Shown piece by piece: positions 55,172-64,000 of a stretch of 64,000 nucleotides of DNA; the stretch's first letter is position 1; the number at the start of each line of letters is the position of its first letter. The position numbers and the translations under genes were made by a program. This DNA is from AC-69 sp963751665 (GTDB lineage: Bacteria; Actinomycetota; UBA4738; HRBIN12), in assembly GCA_963751665.1 (NCBI GenBank), contig CAVVVF010000004.1, positions 124,001 to 188,000 on the forward strand. The letters are read 5' to 3'. The notes beneath the pieces were generated by a model, which saw nothing but the letters and a program-made list of their open reading frames with translations, searched no databases and had not been told where the DNA came from.

Positions 55172-56182
55172 ATGAGCAGGCAGCTCGTCCCGGGGCTCGA
55201 GGCGCCGGATGCGGAGCTCGAGAGGGACGTCCGGGGCCGTCTGGACGAGGTGGAGGCCGCCCTGGAGAAGGCGGTGCGGGCGGACTCGGACCTGCTGGCC
55301 GAGACGTCCTCGTACCTGCTCGCCGCGGGAGGCAAGCGATTCCGGCCCATGCTGGTGCTGCTCTCCGGGTACTTCGGTGATCCGGCCGACCCGCGCCTGA
55401 TCCCCGGCTCGGTCGCCATCGAGCTCGTGCACCTGGCCACGCTGTACCACGACGACGTGATCGACGAGGCCGACGCCCGGCGAGGGATCCCCTCGGTGAA
55501 CGCTCGGTGGGACAACACCGTGGCCATCCTGACCGGCGACTACCTGTTCGCCCGGGCCTCCGAGATCTCGACCGAGCTCGGCACCGACGTCTGCGCCCTG
55601 CTCGCCCGGACCATCGCCACGCTCTGCGACGGCCAGATCCGGGAGGTGGAGGCCGCCGGGAGGCTGGAGCAGACCAAGGCGGCCTACCTGGAGATCATCC
55701 GGCGAAAGACCGGTGCGTTGATCGCCACTTCCTGCCGGCTGGGCGGGGTCCTGTCCGACGCCTCCTCCGAGCACGTCGACGTCCTGGAGGAGTTCGGAGA
55801 GGCCCTGGGGATGGCCTTTCAGCTCTCCGACGACATCATGGACGTGAGCGCCTCGGAGCAGGAGCTCGGCAAGGAGCCGGGAGTGGACATGAAGGAGGGC
55901 GTCTACACCTTCCCGGTCCTGCAGGCCCTGTCGGAGGGGGAGCATGGCGGGGAGCTCGCCGACATCCTTCGCCAGGGGCCGCCCGAGGGCGAGCGGCTGG
56001 AGCGGGCCCTTCGGATCGTTCGTTCGCCGGAAAGCCTGGAGCCGGCCCGGGCGGCGGTGGCGGCGGAGGTGGACCGGGCCCGCCAGCTGGGGCTCCGGCT
56101 TCCCGACGGGCCGGCCCGCGCGGCCCTCATCGCGCTGGCCGAGTTCCTGGCCGCCCGGTGCGGAGCCCGGCAAACGCCATGA
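55172..56182 (+). CDS. Polyprenyl diphosphate synthase (2), likely for the menaquinone side chain
   Basis: A 336-residue trans-prenyltransferase of the heptaprenyl/octaprenyl type. Motifs are GGKRFRPMLVLLSGY, TLYHDDVIDEADARRG and FQLSDDIMDVSASEQELGK. Small residues before the first Asp motif (ELVHLATLY) fit a long-chain product. It lies between the two nuo operons, as in Streptomyces where a polyprenyl synthase follows nuoN, so it most likely makes the menaquinone side chain. Intact. Confidence 0.9.
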   Translation: MSRQLVPGLEAPDAELERDVRGRLDEVEAALEKAVRADSDLLAETSSYLLAAGGKRFRPMLVLLSGYFGDPADPRLIPGSVAIELVHLATLYHDDVIDEADARRGIPSVNARWDNTVAILTGDYLFARASEISTELGTDVCALLARTIATLCDGQIREVEAAGRLEQTKAAYLEIIRRKTGALIATSCRLGGVLSDASSEHVDVLEEFGEALGMAFQLSDDIMDVSASEQELGKEPGVDMKEGVYTFPVLQALSEGEHGGELADILRQGPPEGERLERALRIVRSPESLEPARAAVAAEVDRARQLGLRLPDGPARAALIALAEFLAARCGARQTP

Positions 56183-56191
56183 GGGCCTTGT

Positions 56192-56197
56192 TAGAAT
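56192..56197 (+). promoter_or_regulatory. -10 element of the second nuo operon
   Basis: TAGAAT, with a predicted start near 56204. The Rex operator at 56206-56223 covers the start site and the first 20 transcribed bases. Confidence 0.55.
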
Positions 56198-56205
56198 CGC
56201 GCCGC

Positions 56206-56223
56206 TTGAGAAAGCGTTCACAA
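56206..56223. promoter_or_regulatory. Rex operator of the second nuo operon
   Basis: TTGAGAAAGCGTTCACAA, one base off the Rex consensus, with GC flanks extending the palindrome. It lies between the -10 and the nuoA2 GTG at 56226, a position expected to block transcription directly. Confidence 0.82.
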
Positions 56224-56225
56224 GC

Positions 56226-56591
56226 GTGGGGACCTACTACCAATCCTACGGGGTCGTCCTCGCCGTCCTGATCGCGGGCGCCGGCCTGGTCGCGGTGGCG
56301 TTCGGACTGGCGCGAGCCGTGGCCCCCCATCGCCCTCTCCCGGCCAAGCTCACCACCTACGAGTGCGGGATCGACCCCGTCGGCGAGGGATGGTCGCAGA
56401 GCCAGGTCCGCTACTACATCTACGGGTTCCTGTTCGTCATCTTCGACGTGGAGAGCGTGTTCCTGTTCCCGTGGGCCAGGGTGTTCGTGGGCCTCGGGTA
56501 CCAGGCCGTCGTGGAGATGGCCATCTTCATCGGCATCCTCGCCGCCGGCCTCCTCTATGCGTGGCGCAAGGGGGTGCTGAAGTGGGCCTGA
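56226..56591 (+). CDS. nuoA: NADH-quinone oxidoreductase subunit A (operon 2)
   Basis: A 121-residue, three-helix subunit. The conserved KLTTYECGIDPVGEGW loop and YYIYGFLFVIFDVESVFLFP helix are clear. It is shorter than NuoA1 because it lacks the Ala/Glu tail. The GTG at 56226 is 3 bp past the Rex operator. No clear ribosome site; the leader is about 22 nt. Overlaps nuoB2 by 10 bp. Confidence 0.94.
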   Translation: MGTYYQSYGVVLAVLIAGAGLVAVAFGLARAVAPHRPLPAKLTTYECGIDPVGEGWSQSQVRYYIYGFLFVIFDVESVFLFPWARVFVGLGYQAVVEMAIFIGILAAGLLYAWRKGVLKWA

Positions 56592-57094
56592 TCGAGAAGA
56601 CCCCCCTCCCCGACCTCCAGCCCGTGAAGTTCATCCTGAACTGGGGGCGGCGGTACTCGCTGTGGGTCATGAACTTCGGCCTGGCCTGCTGCGCCATCGA
56701 GTTCATCGCGGCGTCGACCTCCAAGCACGACTTCATCCGGTTCGGGGTGATCCCGTTCGCCCACGGGCCCCGGCAGGCCGACCTGCTGGTCGTGGCGGGG
56801 ACCCTGACCGACAAGATGGCTCCCGCGCTCAAGCGCGTGTACGACCAGATGCCCGAGCCGAAGTACGTGATCTCGTTCGGCTCCTGCTCCAACTGCGGCG
56901 GTCCGTACTGGGACTCCTACTCGGTGACCAAGGGCGTGGACCAGATCGTCCCGGTCGACGTGTACGTCCCGGGCTGCCCGCCGCGGCCCGAGGCCCTGCT
57001 GCACGGGATCATCAGGCTCCAGGAGAAGATCGCCAACGAGGACATCAAGGAGAAGTGGAGTGGCAACCTCACGGCGCCCGCTGCCACCTCCTGA
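56582..57094 (+). CDS. nuoB: NADH-quinone oxidoreductase subunit B (operon 2)
   Basis: A 170-residue N2-cluster subunit, intact. Cys ligands are in NFGLACCAIEF, SFGSCSNCGGPYW and VYVPGCPPRPEAL. It keeps all ligands and is clearly different from NuoB1 (EFIAASTSKHDFIRFGV instead of EMMAAGAGDYDLSRWGM), so the operons are old paralogues. GTG at 56582. Confidence 0.94.
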   Translation: MGLIEKTPLPDLQPVKFILNWGRRYSLWVMNFGLACCAIEFIAASTSKHDFIRFGVIPFAHGPRQADLLVVAGTLTDKMAPALKRVYDQMPEPKYVISFGSCSNCGGPYWDSYSVTKGVDQIVPVDVYVPGCPPRPEALLHGIIRLQEKIANEDIKEKWSGNLTAPAATS

Positions 57095-57587
57095 GGTCGA
57101 GTCGCGGCTGCGGGCGCAGTTCGGGGACGACATCCTGGCCTTCGAGGACCAGCGCGGGCACTCCGTGATCACGATCGCGCCCGAACGGTATCGGGAGATC
57201 GTGCGGTTCCTGCGCGACGAGCCCGACTTCGCCTGCGACTTCTGCGACTTCACCTCCGCGGTCGACTTCGGAGACCAGGGCCTCCAGGTACTGACGCACC
57301 TGCACTCCACGATCCACCACCATGACGTGAGGATGAAGGTGCAGCTCCCGAAGGAGAGCCCGGCGTGCCCGAGCATCTCGGACCTGTTCCCCGCGGCGAA
57401 CTGGCACGAGCGGGAGACCATGGAGATGTTCGGCATCGACTTCGAGGGCCACCCCCAGCCGGTGAAGCTCCTGCTCCCCGAGCCCTTCGAGGGCCACCCA
57501 CTCCGCAAGGACTTCCCCCTCATGTCCAGGGAGGCGAAGCCCTGGCCGGGAGCCGTCGAGGGCGAGGAGGAGGAAGAGGAGGAGTGA
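57060..57587 (+). CDS. nuoC: NADH-quinone oxidoreductase subunit C (operon 2)
   Basis: A 175-residue NuoC with HERETMEMFGIDFEGHPQP followed by HPLRKDFPL. It ends in a run of seven Glu. It is not fused to NuoD. The GTG at 57060 overlaps nuoB2 by 35 bp; its TGA overlaps the nuoH2 GTG at 57584, so there is no room for a nuoD between C and H. Confidence 0.92.
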   Translation: MATSRRPLPPPEVESRLRAQFGDDILAFEDQRGHSVITIAPERYREIVRFLRDEPDFACDFCDFTSAVDFGDQGLQVLTHLHSTIHHHDVRMKVQLPKESPACPSISDLFPAANWHERETMEMFGIDFEGHPQPVKLLLPEPFEGHPLRKDFPLMSREAKPWPGAVEGEEEEEEE

Positions 57588-58595
57588 TCGGCCAGTCCGG
57601 CGTCAGCATCTTCAACGAGTGGTTCTCCAACTACTGGCTCGTGCTGGTGGTGAAGGCCGGCGTCGTCCTGGGCTTCTTCCTGGTCGCCCCGCATGGTCGT
57701 GGGATACGCCGAGCACAAGGTGCTGGCCCACATGCAGAGCCGGCTGGGACCGATGTATCCCGGCGTGTTCCACGGGTGGGCCCAGCTGGTGGCCGACGGG
57801 GTGAAGTTCATCCAGAAGGAGGACGTGATCCCCCGGGCCGCCGACCCGTGGGTGTTCTCGCTCGCGCCCGCCGTGGCCCTCATCCCTTACATCGTCGTGT
57901 TCGTGGTCATCCCGTTCTCGCCGCAGATCTTCGCGCTGAACCTCGACGTGGGGATCTTCTTCGTGCTGGCCATGTCCTCGGTCAACGTGATCGGCGTGCT
58001 GATGGCCGGATGGTCCTCGGCCAACAAGTTCTCCCTGATCGGCGCGCTCCGGGCGGCCGCCCAGCTCATCTCGTACGAGCTGCCCCTGGTCCTGGCGGCC
58101 GCGTCGGTCGTCATGCAGGCCGGCACGCTGTCGCTCATCGGGATCACGGAGGCCCAGGCCCGGTACTGGTTCGTCCTGACCCAGCCGGTGGGCTTCGCCA
58201 TCTTCGTCGTGGCCTCCCTGGCCGAGCTGACGCGGCCGCCGTTCGACATGCCGGTCGCCGACTCGGAGATCATCTTCGGCGCCTACACCGAGTACACGGG
58301 CCTGAAGTTCGCCTTCTTCCTGCTGGCCGAGTACGGCGGGATCGTGGCGCTGTCGGCCGTCGCGTCGGTGCTGTACCTCGGGGGGTACCGGGCGCTTCCC
58401 GGCCTTGGGTTCATCCCCGAGCCGCTGTGGATGGCGGCGAAGATCGGTGCGCTATCGTTCTTCGTGATCTGGCTGCGGGCGACCTACCCGCGGCTGCGGG
58501 AGGACCAGCTCCAGCAGTTCTCGTGGCTCGCGCTGATCCCGCTCGCGCTGGTGCAGATCATCGTGGTCGGCCTGGTCAAGGTCGCGGTGAGCTAG
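57584..58595 (+). CDS. nuoH: NADH-quinone oxidoreductase subunit H (operon 2), frameshifted
   Basis: About 337 residues, eight helices. The loops EHKVLAHMQSRLGPMYPG and AELTRPPFDMPVADSEIIFG are conserved, including the acidic quinone-site loop. One indel near 57690 separates the first helix. GTG at 57584 overlaps the nuoC2 stop, fixing gene order C-H. Confidence 0.94.
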
Positions 58596-58610
58596 GCGGA
58601 AGGAGCGGTC

Positions 58611-59132
58611 GTGGCCATCGAGGAGAAGGACGTTCGGCGGCGCAAGGCCTCCGGCCTTGCCGTCGGGCAGGGTCTGATCAAGGGCCTCGGCGTGACCCTG
58701 AAGCACCTCCTCCGGCCGGCGGTGACCCAGCAGTACCCCGAGGTGAAGCCGGACCTGCCGCCCCGCACCCGGGGCGTCATCGCGCTGAAGGAAGCCAACT
58801 GCACGGTCTGCTGGAAGTGCTCGCGCGAGTGCCCCGACTGGTGCATCTACATCGAGGCGCACAAGGAGACCCACGACCCCGCGAGTGGGGGGCGGGCCCG
58901 GCCGGTCAAGGTGCTGGACCGGTTCGCCATCGACTACGCGCTGTGCATGTACTGCGGGATCTGCGTGGAGGTATGCCCCTTCGACGCCCTGTTCTGGAGC
59001 CCCGAGTTCGAGTACACGACGTTCGACATCGTCGAGCTCACCCACGAGAAGGAGAAGCTCGAGGAGTGGACCTACACGGTCCCTCCGCCGCCCCCTCTCG
59101 AGGACGGCGCTCAGGAGGGCGCGGGGGGTTGA
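58611..59132 (+). CDS. nuoI: NADH-quinone oxidoreductase subunit I (operon 2)
   Basis: A 173-residue two-cluster subunit: CTVCWKCSRECP and CMYCGICVEVCP. An unusual DWCIYIEAHKETHDP stretch follows the first cluster. GTG at 58611 with GGAAGGAG upstream. Intact. Because operon 2 has no NuoG, its electron donor is unknown; a ferredoxin could dock here. Confidence 0.93.
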   Translation: MAIEEKDVRRRKASGLAVGQGLIKGLGVTLKHLLRPAVTQQYPEVKPDLPPRTRGVIALKEANCTVCWKCSRECPDWCIYIEAHKETHDPASGGRARPVKVLDRFAIDYALCMYCGICVEVCPFDALFWSPEFEYTTFDIVELTHEKEKLEEWTYTVPPPPPLEDGAQEGAGG

Positions 59133-59629
59133 CCGGGCAGGAATACGCTTTCGTCGTCCTGGCCCTGGTGGGGACGGTCTCCGCGATCCGGCTCGTCACG
59201 GCGAAGAACGTGGTCCACGCGGCCCTGTACCTCGTCGTGACGCTCTCCGTGGTCGGCGGGGTCTACCTCCTTCTCGCCGCCGAGTTCGTGGGCTGGGTCC
59301 AGATCCTCATCTACGTCGGCGCCATCGTGATCCTGTTCCTGTTCGGCCTCATGCTCACCAGGGCCCCGATCGGACGGGAGGCCCTGGACAACCAGCAGCG
59401 GGTGATCGCCTTGCTGATCGGCCTGGGCGTCCTGGCCGGGCTGGTCTTCCTGATCCAGAGCGCGTTCAGCTGGAACGGACCCAAGCTCCGGCCCTCGGTG
59501 GGCACCACCGCCGAGCTCGGCCACTCGCTGTTCCGCCAGTGGGTGCTGCCCTTCGAAGCCGTCTCGTTCCTGCTGCTCGCGGCGCTGATCGGCGCGGTGG
59601 TCCTGTCGCGGAGGGACGACCGGCAGTGA
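59129..59629 (+). CDS. nuoJ: NADH-quinone oxidoreductase subunit J (operon 2)
   Basis: A 166-residue, five-helix subunit, intact. Conserved is GWVQILIYVGAIVILFLFGL. The TTG at 59129 overlaps the nuoI2 stop (TTGA) and gives the expected N terminus LTGQEYAFVVLALVG. Confidence 0.92.
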   Translation: MTGQEYAFVVLALVGTVSAIRLVTAKNVVHAALYLVVTLSVVGGVYLLLAAEFVGWVQILIYVGAIVILFLFGLMLTRAPIGREALDNQQRVIALLIGLGVLAGLVFLIQSAFSWNGPKLRPSVGTTAELGHSLFRQWVLPFEAVSFLLLAALIGAVVLSRRDDRQ

Positions 59630-59928
59630 TCAGGCTCCCGCTCGTGCTGTTCTTCTCCGCCGTACTGTTCTCGACCGGCGTCTACGGCGTGCTGGCCCGG
59701 CGCAACGCCGTGCTCGTGCTGATGTCGATCGAGCTGATGCTGAACGCGGTGAACGTCAACCTGGTGGCGTTCTCCCAGCTCTGGCACGACATCACGGGGC
59801 AGGTGTTCGCGCTGTTCGTGATCGCCGTCGCGGCGGCGGAGGTCGGGATCGGGCTGGCCATCGTGATCCTGATCTACCGGAACCGCGAGACCATCAACGT
59901 CGACGAGGTGAACCTCCTGAAGTGGTAG
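59626..59928 (+). CDS. nuoK: NADH-quinone oxidoreductase subunit K (operon 2)
   Basis: A 100-residue, three-helix subunit with LMSIELMLNAVNVNLVAF and VAAAEVGIGLAIVI. GTG at 59626 overlaps nuoJ2; the stop lies inside nuoL2's start. Intact. Confidence 0.95.
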   Translation: MIRLPLVLFFSAVLFSTGVYGVLARRNAVLVLMSIELMLNAVNVNLVAFSQLWHDITGQVFALFVIAVAAAEVGIGLAIVILIYRNRETINVDEVNLLKW

Positions 59929-61897
59929 GCGTAGCCGAGACTGTGAGCGCCAACGCGATCGGGCCCGGCTTCGCCAAGCTGGCCTGGGTGGTCGCGGTGC
60001 TGCCGGTCGTCTCGGCGGCCCTGACCCTGTTCTTCGGCAAGCGCACGCCGGGCCGAGGGTGGATCTACGGCGTCGCCGCGACCGGCGCCGGCTTCGTCCT
60101 CTCGGTGCTGGTGCTGTGGCACTTCGTGCAGGGAGGCGGCGCGCTCACCTCGTCGGTGGCGTGGTTCACGATCGGTCCGCTGCACGTCGAGCTGGGGCAA
60201 TTCGTCGACGGCCTGACGGCGATCATGCTGATCGTCGTCACGGCCGTCTCGCTCGCGGTGCACGTCTACTCGATCGGGTACATGCACGGTGACGTCCGGT
60301 TCACCTGGTTCTACGTGGTCCTCTCGCTGTTCACGGCGGCAATGCTGAACGTGGTCATCGCCGACAACCTGATCCAGCTCCTGGTGGGATGGGAGGTCAT
60401 GGGCCTGTGCTCCTACCTGTTGATCGGCCACTGGTGGGAGGAGAGGATCAACTCGAACGCCGCGATCAAGGCGTTCATCACCACGAGGGTGGGCGACATC
60501 CCGTTCCTGTTCGGCATCTTCGTGCTGGTGGCGGCCACGGGCTTTCATTCCGCGAACATCCAGCACATCGGGGAGCTGGTCGGGGGAGCCGACGTGTCCC
60601 GAGGCCTGGTCTCCGTGGCGGCGTTGCTGCTCTTCGGCGGGACGATCGGCAAGTCGGCGCAGTTCCCCCTGCACGTGTGGCTCCCCGACGCCATGCAGGG
60701 CCCCACGCCGGTGTCGGCGCTGATCCACGCCGCGACGATGGTCGCGGCCGGCGTGTACCTGGTCGGCCGGATGTACTCGGTGTTCCTCCATGCGGCGCCG
60801 GAGGTCCTGCGGTTCGTCGGTGTCATCGGCGGGATCACGATGTTCGGGGCCGCGCTCCTGGCCCTTGTCCAGGACGACATCAAGCGGGTGCTTGCCTACT
60901 CCACCGTCTCGCAGCTCGCGTACATGGTGGCCGTCATGTCGGTCGGCCCGGCAGGCAGGGACTGCGGCGTTCTTCCACCTGTTCACGCACGCGTTCTTCA
61001 AGGCCCTGCTGTTCCTGGCGGCCGGATCCGTGATCCACGCCGTCCACTCGAACAACATGAGCGAGATGGGCGGGCTGTGGAGGAGGATGCCGCTCACCTT
61101 CTGGACGTTCGCGTTCGGCTCGGCCGCGCTGGCCGGCATCCCGCCCCTGGCGGGCTTCTGGTCCAAGGACGAGCTGCTGGTCGCGGCGTCGAAGGGGCAC
61201 GAGGTCGTGTTCACTCTGATGCTGCTACGGCGGCCGTGACCGCCTTCTACACGACCCGGATGGTCATGCTGACCTTCCTGGGCGGGTACCGGGGACACGG
61301 CGAGCCGCAGGAGTCGCCGGCGGTCATGACGGGTCCGCTCGTCGGGCTTGCATTCGGAACCGTGACGGTCGGCTTCCTGGGCGCCGCCTTCAGCCGCGCC
61401 GTCTTCTTCAAGTGGGTCTTCTTCGAGGTGCCGGAGCCGGTGACCTTCGTGCTGTGGGTGGCCACGCTGTCGATCCTGGCGGCCGGGCTCGGCGTCCTGG
61501 CCGGGTGGTACGTGTACCGGGAGCAGCCCGAGCCCGACCCGGTCCTCCAGCTGGGATGGTTCTCGGGCCTGCTGGTCAACAAGTTCTACCTGGACGAGGT
61601 CTACATGAACGGGATCGTCCTTCCCGTCCGGGACCGGGTCTCGGCCGCGGTGGTGTGGTTCGACCGGAACTCCTGGACGGCGTGGTGAACGGGACGGCCA
61701 GGCTCACCAAGGACCTGGCCTTGGGGACGGACGAGTTCGACCGCACCGTCATCGACGGTGCGGTGAACGGGATAGCGCAGACCGCCGGTTTCACCGGCGG
61801 GCTGCTCCGCTACCTGCAGTCGGGCAACGTCCAGCGCTACGCCGCGTTCCTGTTCGTGGGCATCGTGGTGCTGGCCATCGTGATCACCAGGGTCTGA
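59922..61897 (+). CDS. nuoL: NADH-quinone oxidoreductase subunit L (operon 2), frameshifted
   Basis: About 658 residues. Seen are VHVYSIGYMHGDVRFTWFYV, LLVGWEVMGLCSYLLIGHWW, QFPLHVWLPDAMQGPTPVSA, DDIKRVLAYSTVSQLAYMVA and MGGLWRRMPLTFWTFAFGSA. Indels near 60955, 61230 and 61668 break the frame; the C-terminal lateral helix (SGNVQRYAAFLFVGIVVLAI) is present. Confidence 0.94.
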
Positions 61898-61919
61898 TGG
61901 AACGGAAGAGGGAGAGCGG

Positions 61920-63461
61920 ATGAACAGCGGGTGGGAGGACTGGGCCATCTCGATCGCCACGTTCCTGCCCCTGGTGGGGGCGTTCGTGATCGCGTTCACG
62001 CCGAGGGAGCGGGACCGGCTGGTCCGCTCCCTCGGCGTGCTCTTCACCGGGGCGGCGCTGATCGTCGGCGTGGTCATCGCCATCGGGTTCGACTACGGGG
62101 CCGGCCACGGCCTGCAGTTCGAGGTCAACACCCAGTGGATCCCGGTCATCGGGGCCCGGTATCACGTCGGGATCGATGGCATCAGCCTGCCCCTGTACGT
62201 GTTGACCCTGGCCCTGTCCTTCCTGTGCGCCATCTACAGCTACCGGTTCGTCCCCAGCCCCGGCCGGACGAAGTCCTTCCTTGCGCTGCAACTGTTGCTG
62301 GAGACCGGCATGGCCGGCACGTTCATCGCGTTCGACCTCATCCTGTTCTTCGTCTTCTGGGAGCTCGTCCTGGTCCCCATGTACTTCCTCATCGGGATCT
62401 GGGGGAGCGCGAACCGCGAATACGCGGCCATCAAGTTCTTCCTCTACACGCTGTTCGGGAGCGTGTTCATGCTGCTGGCGTTCCTGGGCATGTACTTCCG
62501 GTCGAACGTGAACGGCGCCCACACGTTCGACATCGTCCAGCTCCAGCAGTTCGCTTCTTCCGGCGGCTTCGGCAAGACGTTCCAGCTGGTGGCGTTCCTG
62601 GGCGTGTTCCTGGGATTCGCCATCAAGGTGCCGATGTGGCCGTTCCACACGTGGCTCCCGGACGCGCATACCGAGGCCCCGACCGTCGGCTCGGTCCTCC
62701 TGGCCGGGGTCCTGCTGAAGATGGGGACGTACGGGTTCATCCGGATCGCGCTCCCCATCCTCCCGGACGCCGCGCGGGAGTGGGCGCCGTGGATCGGCGG
62801 CCTGGCGGCCATCGCCATCGTCTACGCCGCGCTGGCCTGTCTGGCGCAGCGGGACCTGAAGCGGCTGATCGCGTTCTCCTCGGTCGGCCACATGGGCTTC
62901 GTCATGCTCGCCATCGCCACCCTCACACCGATCGGGATCAACGCCGCCATCTTCGGGATGGTGGCGCACGGCGTGATCACCGGGATGCTGTTCTTCTGCG
63001 TGGGCTCCATCTACGACCGGTACCACACCCGCGAGATCGCCGAGCTGGGCGGAGGGCTCATGCAGAAGCTCCCATACCTCGGCGGCGTGTTCGCCTTCGT
63101 GGCCATCGCCTCCCTTGGCCTGCCCGGACTGGCCGGGTTCTGGGGCGAGGTCATGGCGTTGCTCTCGTCGTACCAGCCGGCGCAGGCTCTGAACACGGGC
63201 CTGTTCCGGGCATTCATGGTGGCCGGGGGAGTCGGCACGATCCTGACCGCGGGGTACTTCCTGTGGATGTTGCAGCGGGTCAACATGGGCACCCTTCCGG
63301 AACGGTGGAGGGAGGCGCCGCTCCCCGACGTCGTCACCGTGGAATGGGTGTCGTGGGTGCCGCTCCTGTTGGCCATCGTGGCCCTCGGCGTGTTCCCCCG
63401 GCTGATCCTCGGTGTGACCGACGGAGCGGTCTCCGGGCTCATGCACCTTTTCGGCGGATAG
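61920..63461 (+). CDS. nuoM: NADH-quinone oxidoreductase subunit M (operon 2)
   Basis: A 513-residue proton-pumping subunit, intact. Seen are YHVGIDGISLPLYVLTLALS, FWELVLVPMYFLIGIWG, KVPMWPFHTWLPDAHTEAPT and DLKRLIAFSSVGHMGFVMLA. ATG at 61920 follows GGAAGAGGGAGAG. Confidence 0.96.
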   Translation: MNSGWEDWAISIATFLPLVGAFVIAFTPRERDRLVRSLGVLFTGAALIVGVVIAIGFDYGAGHGLQFEVNTQWIPVIGARYHVGIDGISLPLYVLTLALSFLCAIYSYRFVPSPGRTKSFLALQLLLETGMAGTFIAFDLILFFVFWELVLVPMYFLIGIWGSANREYAAIKFFLYTLFGSVFMLLAFLGMYFRSNVNGAHTFDIVQLQQFASSGGFGKTFQLVAFLGVFLGFAIKVPMWPFHTWLPDAHTEAPTVGSVLLAGVLLKMGTYGFIRIALPILPDAAREWAPWIGGLAAIAIVYAALACLAQRDLKRLIAFSSVGHMGFVMLAIATLTPIGINAAIFGMVAHGVITGMLFFCVGSIYDRYHTREIAELGGGLMQKLPYLGGVFAFVAIASLGLPGLAGFWGEVMALLSSYQPAQALNTGLFRAFMVAGGVGTILTAGYFLWMLQRVNMGTLPERWREAPLPDVVTVEWVSWVPLLLAIVALGVFPRLILGVTDGAVSGLMHLFGG

Positions 63462-63486
63462 CGGCCAGCGGAGGCGAGCCGGGCCC

Positions 63487-64000
63487 ATGCGCATCGACTA
63501 CCACGCGATCCTCCCGGAGCTGATCCTCTCCGGGACGATCCTGCTGGTCCTGGTGGCGGACTCCTTCGCCCGGCCCCGCAGGAAATGGGTGGCCATGCCG
63601 CTCTCGTTCCTGGGGATCCTGGCGGCGCTGATCGCCGTGGTGACCTTGATCGGCTCGCACCGCACCACGTTCAACGGCATGTTCGTGGTGGACAACTTCG
63701 CCCTGCTGTTCAAGGTCTTCTTCCTGTCGGTGGCGCTCCTCGTGCTGCTCGTCTCGCTCCGCTACTTCAACGACGGACGCTGGTACCAGGGGGAGTACTA
63801 CTTCCTGCTGCTGACCTCGTTCCTCGGTTGCATCCTCATGCCTTCCTCGCGGGACCTGCTGATGCTGTTCATCTCGCTCGAGCTGGTCTCGGCGCCGGGC
63901 TTCCTCATCGTCGCGTTTCGAAAGTCCGATCCCCGCTCGAACGAGGCCGGGATCAAGTTCTTCCTGTTCGGCGTGCTGTCGTCGGCGGTGATGCTGTACG
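63487..64000 (+). CDS. nuoN: NADH-quinone oxidoreductase subunit N (operon 2), cut by window end
   Basis: The first 171 codons or so of NuoN, starting MRIDYHAILPELILSGTILL. The helix with LLMLFISLELVSAPGFLIVA and the start of GIKFFLFGVLSSAVMLY are seen. The rest lies outside the window. ATG at 63487, 25 bp after nuoM2. Confidence 0.93.
   Translation, partial: MRIDYHAILPELILSGTILLVLVADSFARPRRKWVAMPLSFLGILAALIAVVTLIGSHRTTFNGMFVVDNFALLFKVFFLSVALLVLLVSLRYFNDGRWYQGEYYFLLLTSFLGCILMPSSRDLLMLFISLELVSAPGFLIVAFRKSDPRSNEAGIKFFLFGVLSSAVMLY

Overview
The window is about 64 kb of very high-GC, gene-dense bacterial DNA. It reads as a deep-branching member of the Actinomycetota. The reasons are a 33-codon bS22-type ribosomal protein gene, an actinobacterial-style phosphatase, Rex, a geranylgeranyl-reductase-family gene directly upstream of nuoA, and many -10 elements placed 6-9 bp before a start codon (leaderless transcripts). 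The cytochrome bc complex has a split cytochrome b, which argues against a mycobacterial or Streptomyces-like lineage. I cannot name a genus. No rRNA, tRNA, CRISPR array, prophage or insertion sequence was seen, and no gene-free stretch exceeds about 210 bp.

Layout. 1-7434: a central-metabolism block (CoA-transferase, class III aminotransferase, AcuC-type deacetylase, pyruvate kinase, a YdeI-like protein, two SDR oxidoreductases, a phosphatase-like protein). 7435-13633: a Clp1/Grc3-like RNA kinase with a long leader, bS22, a lipoprotein hydrolase, a SAM-hydrolase family protein, a VOC protein, an S55 (SpoIVB-like) peptidase and a sugar-phosphate isomerase-like protein. 13687-18816: a membrane protein, then DUF4331, TPR and NicO (Ni/Co exporter type). 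18832-21189: anti-sigma and ECF sigma factor, a glutaredoxin-like protein, and Rex.

21220-63999+ is almost entirely the respiratory chain. The minus-strand operon 26021-21220 encodes a menaquinol:cytochrome c reductase (small membrane protein, two-cluster ferredoxin, cytochrome b6-like, subunit IV-like, Rieske, tailed cytochrome c, and a 37-residue membrane peptide). The divergent plus-strand operon 26155-36069 carries ccdA-resB-ccsA and a caa3 oxidase (ctaC-D-E-F-G), a membrane protein with three cupredoxin domains, and a ResA/TlpA lipoprotein. A fused heme A synthase/heme O synthase (ctaA-ctaB) converges on it. A polyprenyl synthase and a flavin reductase-like gene follow. Then come a complete 14-gene nuoA-N operon (39376-55140 including the reductase), a second polyprenyl synthase, and a second nuo operon that has A, B, C, H, I, J, K, L, M and N (cut by the window end) but no D, E, F or G.

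How it fits together. Rex senses the NADH/NAD+ ratio. Near-perfect Rex operators (TTGTGAA-N4-TTCACAA) lie between the bc and caa3 operons (26106-26123), twice before the first nuo operon (39310-39327, 39339-39356), and at the start of the second nuo operon (56206-56223). A regulator and its apparent respiratory regulon therefore lie within 36 kb of each other. This is the most coherent biological signal in the window.

Caveat. About 30 conserved genes are broken by single-base indels, mostly next to G/C runs, including essential complex I and oxidase subunits. The protein continues perfectly in another frame each time. These are best read as sequencing or assembly errors, so such genes are annotated as intact CDS spans with the frameshift noted.
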